Assembly: GCA_007132685.1 (NCBI GenBank)
Contig: SLOC01000006.1
Span: 1-9,263 of the forward strand
Reading direction: 5' to 3'
Origin: Candidatus Saccharimonadota bacterium
GTDB lineage: Bacteria; Patescibacteriota; Saccharimonadia; Saccharimonadales; SLHW01
Length of the DNA: 9,263 nt
The notes under the pieces are model-generated. The model made no database searches, had not been told where the DNA came from, and saw only the letters and a program-made list of their open reading frames with translations. How positions within the stretch are numbered: the stretch's first letter is position 1; every line of letters starts with the position of its first letter. Shown piece by piece: positions 3,614 through 9,263 of this stretch. The position numbers were made by a program, and so were the translations under genes.

Positions 3614-5440
3614 ATGAGCACACAATTATTCCCTGCGGAAAAAATCCGAAACATTGCTATCATCGCCCATGTCGACCACGGGAAGACTACTTTGATTGAT
3701 GGGCTGCTCAAGCAATCCAACACCTTCCGGGATAACCAGTCCGAGATGAGCCAAGAGCTGATTATGGACAGCAACGACCAGGAAAAGGAACGTGGCATCA
3801 CAATCACTGCCAAGGTAACTGCTGTCGAGCATGAAGGACATCGCATCAACATTATCGACACCCCGGGGCATGCCGACTTTTCTGGTGAAGTAGAGCGTAC
3901 GCTCAATATGGCGGACGGTTGTATTCTGGTAGTTGATGCTCAGGAAGGGCCGATGCCACAGACCAAGTTCGTCTTGTCAAAGGCTTTGGAGCACGGACTC
4001 AAGCCGCTCGTCGTCGTCAACAAGATAGACAAGCCAGCTAGCCGAATTGCCGAGGTTGAAGACGAGCTGTCTGATTTGTTTTTAGAGCTCGCAGTAGACG
4101 AGGCGCAGCTACATTACCCGGTGTATTATGCCATCGCTCGTGATGGCAAGGCGTGGGCTTCCATACCAGCTGATTCGTCAGAACAAGCTGACCTATCAGA
4201 AATATTCCAAGCAATTATCGATACGATACCCGCGCCTGCTGTTTCGGCAGCGGACGCGCCGTTCCAGATGCAAGTTACAGCTCTGGCCTGGGATAGCTTC
4301 AAAGGCAAGTATGCTATCGGACGCATTACCCGTGGCCAGGTTTGGACTGGTGACAGTCTGGCAGTTTGCAAAACAGACGGCACCACCACCAATGCAAAGG
4401 CTGACGCGATTTTCGTGAGCAAGGGAACTGCAAAAGTTGAGGTACCACATGCCACGGCCGGAGACATCGTCCAGCTTACTGGCGTGGCTGATGTGCGGAT
4501 TGGTGAGACCATTACCGAGCGAGATACTCCGGAAGCTCTGCCACCTATAGAGATTGAGCCGCCTACGCTGAAGATATACCTCGGCCCCAACACGAGCCCA
4601 TTCAAGGGAACTGAAGCTACGTTTTCCACGAGTCGACAGATAGAGGAGCGCTTGCAACGTGAGCTCGAGGCAAACGTCGGCCTGCGGGTTGAGGACGAAG
4701 GCATCGGCTTTTTGGTCTCTGGTCGCGGCGAGTTACACCTCAGCGTACTCATCGAATCAATGCGACGAGAGGGGTATGAATTCGAAGTTGGTCGACCGCA
4801 AGTTATTACCAAGCAGGAAGACGGCGAAACCGTAGAACCGGTTGAAGAGCTGATAATCGAAGCACCACTCGAGCACGGCGGAGCCATCCAGATGGAGCTC
4901 GGCAAACGACGCGCCACGCTCGAGCAACAAGCGACCAAACAGGACAGCATCCGCCTGACGTACCGCATCACGGCACGGGCGTTGATTGGCTTGCGCAACG
5001 TATTGCTGACCCAGACCAAAGGCACAGTAACGATGTATAGTTTGTCTGCTGGCTACCAACCGCTTGGCGCACCCCTCAAGCAGCTCCGCAACGGTGTATT
5101 AGTTGCGTTCGAGACGGGCACCACGACGCCGTACGCATTACAGACAGTCGAACAGCGGGGTATTTGTTTCGTCGATGCCGGCGAGAAGGTCTACGCCGGG
5201 CAGATAGTCGGTCTCAACAACCGTCAAGACGACATGGAGATAAACGTCTGCAAGGCCAAGCATCTGACCAATATGCGCAGTACCTCAAGCGATGGTGTCG
5301 TCCAGCTGACGCCACCAACCAAGCTAAGTCTCGAGCAGTCGATTGACTTTATCGAAGACGACGAGCTACTGGAAGTCACGCCGAAGAACCTGCGGCTACG
5401 CAAACGAGAGTTGAACCATAAGGCTCGCAAACGCAACTAA
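3614..5440 (+). CDS. typA: Ribosome-associated translational GTPase TypA/BipA
   Basis: TypA/BipA is a translation-factor GTPase that binds the 70S A-site region and helps ribosome assembly and growth under cold or other stress. The 608-residue length matches E. coli BipA (about 607). The GTPase domain shows the P-loop AHVDHGKT (18-25), switch region ERGITI (59-64), DTPGH (82-86) and NKID (136-139). The G5 site, normally Y-A-S-A, reads YAIA (172-175), a Ser to Ile change. EF-Tu-like domain 2, EF-G-like domains (the RGELHL and GRP-V motifs are visible), and a basic C-terminal domain follow, as expected for the family. No in-frame start lies nearer the SD, so ATG 3614 is taken. The gene is monocistronic, divergent from TetR, with an unusual hairpin leader. 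Confidence 0.98.
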   Translation: MSTQLFPAEKIRNIAIIAHVDHGKTTLIDGLLKQSNTFRDNQSEMSQELIMDSNDQEKERGITITAKVTAVEHEGHRINIIDTPGHADFSGEVERTLNMADGCILVVDAQEGPMPQTKFVLSKALEHGLKPLVVVNKIDKPASRIAEVEDELSDLFLELAVDEAQLHYPVYYAIARDGKAWASIPADSSEQADLSEIFQAIIDTIPAPAVSAADAPFQMQVTALAWDSFKGKYAIGRITRGQVWTGDSLAVCKTDGTTTNAKADAIFVSKGTAKVEVPHATAGDIVQLTGVADVRIGETITERDTPEALPPIEIEPPTLKIYLGPNTSPFKGTEATFSTSRQIEERLQRELEANVGLRVEDEGIGFLVSGRGELHLSVLIESMRREGYEFEVGRPQVITKQEDGETVEPVEELIIEAPLEHGGAIQMELGKRRATLEQQATKQDSIRLTYRITARALIGLRNVLLTQTKGTVTMYSLSAGYQPLGAPLKQLRNGVLVAFETGTTTPYALQTVEQRGICFVDAGEKVYAGQIVGLNNRQDDMEINVCKAKHLTNMRSTSSDGVVQLTPPTKLSLEQSIDFIEDDELLEVTPKNLRLRKRELNHKARKRN

Positions 5441-5616
5441 TCAGTACCTCGTGAAAAGTTATAAAGTTCACAGCTATAAGTAGTGATATTCATTGAGTTA
5501 AAAAATGCTTGACACGTCAAGTATTCTCGAAACTGTCTCCAGTCGGCTGTAAGCTGTAGCCAAAGCGACAAATGACAAGTAACAGACAACTAGCGGCTTA
5601 AGACAGCTTCCTTTCT
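5441..5616. other. Gap between convergent typA and mgtE genes
   Basis: No ORF or known RNA is seen. It contains the reverse-strand terminator at 5504-5525. To the right lie several competing inverted repeats: CTGTCT (5533-5538) with AGACAG (5601-5606), AAGCTGT (5551-5557) with ACAGCTT (5603-5609), and GGCT (5545-5548) with AGCC (5558-5561). These would sit in the 3' end of the mgtE mRNA. I see no strong plus-strand terminator directly after typA. Confidence 0.6.
5504..5525 (-). terminator. Intrinsic terminator of the protease-mgtE unit
   Basis: A 9-bp stem with one G-U pair (5504-5512 with 5517-5525, loop CACG) is followed on the minus strand by an uninterrupted T-run. It is about 90 nt past the mgtE stop. 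On the plus strand the A-run precedes the stem, so it should not end typA transcripts efficiently. Confidence 0.7.
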
Positions 5617-6597
5617 TTACCCGATAATCGCCATGGCGAAAACAAAGTAAATTACCAGACTCAAGATGTCTTGCAGTACAGTGGCGAGCGGGCCGCTGCC
5701 AAGTGCTGGGTCCTTACCAACTGCCTTGAGTGTGAATGGTACCGCCGAAGCGAGCGCAGTGGCCAGTGTACAGGCTGTAAACAGCGTTAGTCCGACAACT
5801 AGCGCCACGTCCATTGACTGGCTGATGAGCAGCGCGCCCAGGGCGCCGAGCGCTCCCATTATCAGTCCGAGACAGATACCAACTACGAGTTCTTTTTGTA
5901 AGTAGCGGAAAAACTTGAGCTTGGTAATCGCCAGCGCACGCACCGCGATAGTGCTGGCTTGCGTGCCGACCGAATCAGCCACGTAGACAATCACCGGTAT
6001 AAAGAACGCTAGAGCGATAGATTTCTCTAGCGTTTCCTCGAAGAAGCTAGCGATGAGCCCTAGCCCCATACTGAGTATTAAGCCGAGCACCAGCCACGGT
6101 GTTCGTGAGCGCACCAGCATACTTGTTCGTTCGCGGATAATTTTCAGTACGCTGGAGCTTGATTCACGTACACCAGCACTGAGCAAGGTGTCTTCCAGGT
6201 GTTCTTCGTGCATGATATCGATGATGCTGTGGCCGGTCACCGCGCCGAGGAACGTTCCGTGATTATCAACGACCGGTATGCTGACGATGTCTTTCTTTAT
6301 CGCTAGAAATGCCGCTTTTTCCTGATCAGCGTGGGGGTGCAAGACTACTTCAGGCTGGGCCATCACGTCTTGGAGTGTGGTCGATTTGTTGGCGATTTCT
6401 CTACTAGCAATGTCAACTTCTCCGACCAGCTTTCCGTTAGCGTCGGTGACAAAGACAGTGTGAATGCTCGCCCAGTTCTTATTAAATAAATCGTCTTTTA
6501 TATCGTGCAGTGGCGTATCACTGGGATACACGGGCACGTTTGTCGACATCCGACTGCCGATTGATTCGCTAGGGTAATTAACGTCACTACGATTCAT
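5617..6597 (-). CDS. mgtE: Short MgtE-type magnesium channel (CBS pair plus membrane domain)
   Basis: MgtE proteins are Mg2+-gated Mg2+ channels in the cytoplasmic membrane. This one has 326 residues against about 450 in the full form. It starts at the YPSESIGSRM box (8-17), the counterpart of the YPEDSAGRLM stretch that follows the N-terminal superhelical domain in other MgtEs, so that domain is cleanly absent. Two CBS motifs follow (about 17-72 and 76-130), then a linker helix and about five membrane segments (roughly 167-184, 193-209, 236-257, 263-289, 303-325). The pore signatures are FIPVIVYVADSVGTQAS (199-215) and DPALGSGPLATVLQD (296-310), where D310 matches the pore Asp of Thermus MgtE. 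Its ATG overlaps the end of the protease gene by 11 nt, with AGGAG 10 nt before it, indicating translational coupling. Confidence 0.93.
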   Translation of the reverse strand: MNRSDVNYPSESIGSRMSTNVPVYPSDTPLHDIKDDLFNKNWASIHTVFVTDANGKLVGEVDIASREIANKSTTLQDVMAQPEVVLHPHADQEKAAFLAIKKDIVSIPVVDNHGTFLGAVTGHSIIDIMHEEHLEDTLLSAGVRESSSSVLKIIRERTSMLVRSRTPWLVLGLILSMGLGLIASFFEETLEKSIALAFFIPVIVYVADSVGTQASTIAVRALAITKLKFFRYLQKELVVGICLGLIMGALGALGALLISQSMDVALVVGLTLFTACTLATALASAVPFTLKAVGKDPALGSGPLATVLQDILSLVIYFVFAMAIIG

Positions 6598-8644
6598 CGC
6601 TGGTCATCTCCTCTGTTGGTTGGTTAGGCGTCTCTGCATGATCGTCTGGTTGCCGACCAGCGAGTGCGGTTTGTTTGCGTGTGAATGCGCGGTGGTGTTT
6701 GTGGTGTCGGTGCATCAGTTGCCCTGACACGGCCAATAGTCCTAGTCCGCCAGTCAGTCCCATAACTGGCGCAAGTGGCGAACCGCGCTCCAGGCCATCA
6801 TCGATGTAGGCTTCGCTCGACTCGATATATTCATCGACTAAACGGTGGGCGGGGAATTGGTCTTTGACGATGGCAAACTGTTCAAGAGCTGGGGTAAACC
6901 GTTGTCGAGAAAAGTACTCCAGCCCTTTGCTCCAGGCTTGTTGGGTGGTGCTGTTAACGTTCAGGCTTAGGCTTTCGGAATCAATCAGTTCACGCAAATC
7001 AGCAATGTCTCGTAGATAACTTTTCGCGGCATTTTGACTGGTCTCGTCCTTGAAGCGGTAAGTCAGCAGCCCGACTGCGCGGCCATTTGGTAATACGGCT
7101 GGTCCGCCGCTGTTACCTTGTGATGCATCGGCGTCAGTCTGCAGCAAGCTACCTTGTCGGCCGGCTGCGGTGCGCACAGAGCTGATAGTGCCATTTGTGG
7201 TGGTTACCACCAGCTCGTTCGGGTCAACCAGCTCGTTCTCGGCGTCAGTCGGGAAGCCGAGTATGGTAATCGGCTGCCCAGGGCGGATATCTGATGGCGA
7301 GGCCAAGCGAAGCAGCGGCGTGTTTTCCATACGGATTTTAACCAGCGCCACGTCACTTTGCGAGAAGCCACCCGCGTCACCGCTGGTAATGACCAGCTGG
7401 TCTTTGCCCGAGTAGCTAAATCCGAGTAGCTCAGCGCGCTTTACGTCTGACGTGTTGCGGAAGCTGAACAGCTCGAACACTTCTTCTTCAGTCTGTGGCA
7501 ATAGCGGTGTGTCACCGACTGCCGCGAGGATGACCTTGTCCTTCGCTTCGAATTGCGCGGCGCCATCAGGCAAATCATATATTTGCGACACGACAGCCGC
7601 CAGTCGCTCTGGATGAGTAGCGAGTCGGTTAATCTCCTGAGCGTTGAGCCCGATAACATCACTTAAAAAGCTAGACAGTTGCAGGGGATTACTCAGCAGT
7701 GCATCAACCACGGCATCTTCTGGTTCAAACACCACCACGTGCCCGTTGGTTGCGATGTGTCCCTCGCTGGAGACAAAGAATCCAGAGCCGGTCGTCGCCC
7801 GGCACTGTGGGTCAGGCAGGTTCTGGTATTGGAAGTCAATTTCTGCACAGACCACGTGGTAGAGCTTGACGACCGCTGGCGACACGAGGTCAGACAGGTA
7901 GCGCCTGGTCGAATCACTGCGGGCTACCCAGTCGCTACCGGCAGAAAACCCGAATGCACTCAGACCCAGTGTCTCACCGAGCTGGATACGCTCTAGTACA
8001 TCGGCATACAGCTTCGGCACCGCGCTATTACCGATGACACCGCGGAGTATGATGGTTAACTCATGCTGCTCGTCGAGTGGTTGCCACACTATACTGTAGA
8101 TATCTTGGTCAGCGTAGCGGTACACGCTGCGCTCCAGTAGCAGCTCGCCAATCTTTTCATCACTGGTTGCGGTCAGTGTATAGTCGTCTTGTGCAAATTC
8201 CGCTAGTGCGTCCGCTCGTAGCTCTGAGGAGCTGTGGTAGACACCCAACGTGCTGGCAGCAGCAGCCGGGTTGGTAGCACCGGGTTTTGGTCGGAGCTCC
8301 ACCGCGGTGACAGGGTGCTGCTCACCGGCGATAGTAGCTAATTCTACTACCTCATCAGCTCCATCGCCTTGTTCATAGACAACAGTATCGAGCTCTAGTG
8401 GCGATACCTGCAGCGAGAAGCCGAGCTCAGAACGAATCAGCGTCTCTGTTGTGGAGGTTTGCTCCCCGCGGACTTGCGCCGTCGTATCTGGTGGCACCTG
8501 TACCGGGGAGAGGAAGTAGAGTAGCAGGAGTGACACGCCTGACACAACAAACAAGCCAACCGCCAAACTAGCGATAGATACGTGTCGTTTGCGAAACGGC
8601 TTATGATGACCTTTGGGGTGTGTTTGTATTGATTGGTCGTTCAT
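6587..8644 (-). CDS. Membrane-anchored trypsin-like (S1/HtrA-type) serine protease
   Basis: This 685-residue protein has a basic, His-containing N-terminus and a transmembrane helix (about 22-45). An extracytoplasmic domain follows (about 70-222), PsbP-like in pattern but not firmly assigned. The protease domain (about 250-560) has the full triad: H302 in ATNGHVV, D431 in SDVALVKI, and S512 in QGNSGGP. His and Asp are 129 residues apart, against about 30 in DegP, so about 100 residues are inserted. Cys266 and Cys281 could form a disulphide. No PDZ domain is seen. Instead a TPR-like helical pair (about 568-620), a second membrane helix (624-642) and a His-rich cytoplasmic tail (HRHHKHH, 645-651) follow. 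The start has no SD and a TATAAC box lies 9 nt upstream, so the mRNA is probably leaderless. The gene overlaps mgtE. The substrate is unknown; HtrA-like quality control or processing of surface proteins is likely. Confidence 0.93.
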   Translation of the reverse strand: MNDQSIQTHPKGHHKPFRKRHVSIASLAVGLFVVSGVSLLLLYFLSPVQVPPDTTAQVRGEQTSTTETLIRSELGFSLQVSPLELDTVVYEQGDGADEVVELATIAGEQHPVTAVELRPKPGATNPAAAASTLGVYHSSSELRADALAEFAQDDYTLTATSDEKIGELLLERSVYRYADQDIYSIVWQPLDEQHELTIILRGVIGNSAVPKLYADVLERIQLGETLGLSAFGFSAGSDWVARSDSTRRYLSDLVSPAVVKLYHVVCAEIDFQYQNLPDPQCRATTGSGFFVSSEGHIATNGHVVVFEPEDAVVDALLSNPLQLSSFLSDVIGLNAQEINRLATHPERLAAVVSQIYDLPDGAAQFEAKDKVILAAVGDTPLLPQTEEEVFELFSFRNTSDVKRAELLGFSYSGKDQLVITSGDAGGFSQSDVALVKIRMENTPLLRLASPSDIRPGQPITILGFPTDAENELVDPNELVVTTTNGTISSVRTAAGRQGSLLQTDADASQGNSGGPAVLPNGRAVGLLTYRFKDETSQNAAKSYLRDIADLRELIDSESLSLNVNSTTQQAWSKGLEYFSRQRFTPALEQFAIVKDQFPAHRLVDEYIESSEAYIDDGLERGSPLAPVMGLTGGLGLLAVSGQLMHRHHKHHRAFTRKQTALAGRQPDDHAETPNQPTEEMTSDES

Positions 8645-8653
8645 GACAATCCA

Positions 8654-8659
8654 GTTATA
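8654..8659 (-). promoter_or_regulatory. -10 box for leaderless protease-mgtE transcript
   Basis: On the minus strand TATAAC lies 9 nt before the protease ATG (8642-8644), with no SD between, so transcription should begin within a few bases of the codon. The -35 is weak (GCTATT at 17 bp). A 4-bp inverted repeat (GCTA/TAGC, 8671-8682) sits just upstream. Confidence 0.45.
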
Positions 8660-8717
8660 CTTAATGATATGCTACCAATAGCACCTAGTGCAAACTTCGC
8701 GCTGTAGTAAACATGTA

Positions 8718-8723
8718 TATACT
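8718..8723 (+). promoter_or_regulatory. -10-like box next to the trehalase-like start
   Basis: TATACT ends 3 nt before the ATG at 8727, within the AT-rich run 8713-8723. If a slightly upstream register such as 8715-8720 is used, the mRNA would begin at the ATG. No clear -35 or SD is present, so this is weak. Confidence 0.3.
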
Positions 8724-8726
8724 CGT

Positions 8727-9263
8727 ATGATTCACAAACCAAAAAGCCTTCTAACTGCACTTCACAAATCGCACATCAAGCTGCATCCGACCGATGTTAC
8801 TAAGTCGAGGGTGTATATTGCCGAACATTGGCAAAAGCTCCTGCGCGAGACACCCAAAGACAGTGACACGCTTATCGGTATGCCCAACCCCTACCTCGTG
8901 CCCGCCTATACCGAGGGCAACGAGTTTGATTTCAATGAGCTCTACTATTGGGACAGCTATTTTATGGCGCAAGGACTACTCCATGACGTACACAAGGAGC
9001 TGCTGGTCGGTATCGTCGAGAACTTCGCCTCACTGATTGACCGCTTCGGCATTATCCCCAATGCTTCACGTACGTACCTGATGGGGCGCAGCCAACCACC
9101 GTTTTTCACCTCGTTTATCTATGACGTGTACGAAGCGTTCGGCTTGGAGCAAAAATGGCTGGATAAGATGATGGCTGCCGCCGAGCGCGAATACCACGAG
9201 GTCTGGATGGGTAAGGCCAAGCCGAACCACCGTCAGGTATATGAGGGTTTATCACGCTACTAC
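8727..9263 (+). CDS. GH37 trehalase-like glycoside hydrolase (5' part, cut by window edge)
   Basis: An ORF open to the right edge gives 179 residues. It carries the trehalase signature region as EFDFNELYYWDSYFMAQGL (66-84), which matches the first GH37 pattern except that its leading Pro-Gly-Gly-Arg is replaced. It is followed by IDRFGIIPNASRTYLMGR (104-121) and then RSQPPFF (121-127), the substrate-pocket stretch of the family. GH37 enzymes split trehalose to two glucoses on an alpha/alpha toroid; the catalytic Asp and Glu lie in the missing part. There is no signal peptide, so a cytoplasmic enzyme is expected. The start is taken at ATG 8727; there is no SD, and a -10-like box is almost adjacent. 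It is divergent from the protease gene. The family is fairly sure; trehalose as substrate is less so. Confidence 0.88.
   Translation, partial: MIHKPKSLLTALHKSHIKLHPTDVTKSRVYIAEHWQKLLRETPKDSDTLIGMPNPYLVPAYTEGNEFDFNELYYWDSYFMAQGLLHDVHKELLVGIVENFASLIDRFGIIPNASRTYLMGRSQPPFFTSFIYDVYEAFGLEQKWLDKMMAAAEREYHEVWMGKAKPNHRQVYEGLSRYY

Noticed and set aside
4126..5025. Long reverse-strand ORF (299 codons) inside typA
   Set aside because: It is antisense to a certain typA, its protein is rich in Ser/Arg/Pro as expected for a shadow frame, and no domain is recognisable.
5509..5514. TTGACA as a plus-strand -35 box after typA
   Set aside because: No acceptable -10 lies 16-18 bp downstream, and the bases are part of the reverse-strand terminator stem.
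1..9263. CRISPR array, insertion sequence or prophage
   Set aside because: No regularly spaced direct repeats, transposase, integrase or phage structural genes are visible; only the small GIY-YIG locus hints at mobility.

Overview
The window looks like chromosomal DNA of a Patescibacteria/CPR bacterium, and Candidatus Saccharibacteria is my best guess. This is inferred from the genes being small and dense, from several start codons having no Shine-Dalgarno but a -10 box almost on top of them, and from the mixture of a short GIY-YIG protein, a CBS-MgtE lacking its N-terminal domain, a membrane-anchored FAS1 protein and a GH37-like enzyme. No gene is interrupted by TGA, so the standard code reads well. 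The organism cannot be fixed from the sequence alone.

Layout. Positions 1-523 hold no convincing protein gene. They contain a candidate structured RNA with its own promoter-like boxes (about 82-215), a complete CAU-anticodon tRNA with encoded CCA (236-311), and a repeat-rich stretch (311-499) that leads into a small GIY-YIG nuclease-domain gene (524-784). A two-gene forward unit follows: an unrecognised coiled-coil protein (911-1561) and an ITPase/RdgB-family nucleotide pyrophosphatase (1582-2199). A hairpin terminator at 2201-2229 separates it from a convergent reverse unit, a TetR-family regulator (2894-3487) and a membrane-anchored fasciclin-domain protein (2251-2847).

The TetR gene is divergent from typA/bipA (3614-5440). 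The TetR promoter is near consensus, carries a palindrome in its spacer, and appears to give a leaderless mRNA. The typA leader carries a terminator-like hairpin placed exactly between the Shine-Dalgarno and the start codon. A gap (5441-5616) holds a reverse-strand terminator for the next unit, which is read right to left: a large membrane-anchored trypsin-like protease (6587-8644) whose end overlaps the start of a short MgtE-type Mg2+ channel (5617-6597). Divergent from the protease, the start of a GH37 trehalase-like gene (8727-9263) runs off the right edge.

How the genes may work together: rdgB cleans the nucleotide pool and typA assists ribosome assembly or stress translation. The TetR-FAS1 unit and the protease-MgtE unit are both surface or envelope systems, with the protease and transporter probably made together. 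The most unusual signals are regulatory: repeated leaderless start architectures, the typA SD-hairpin-AUG leader, and the candidate RNA before the tRNA.
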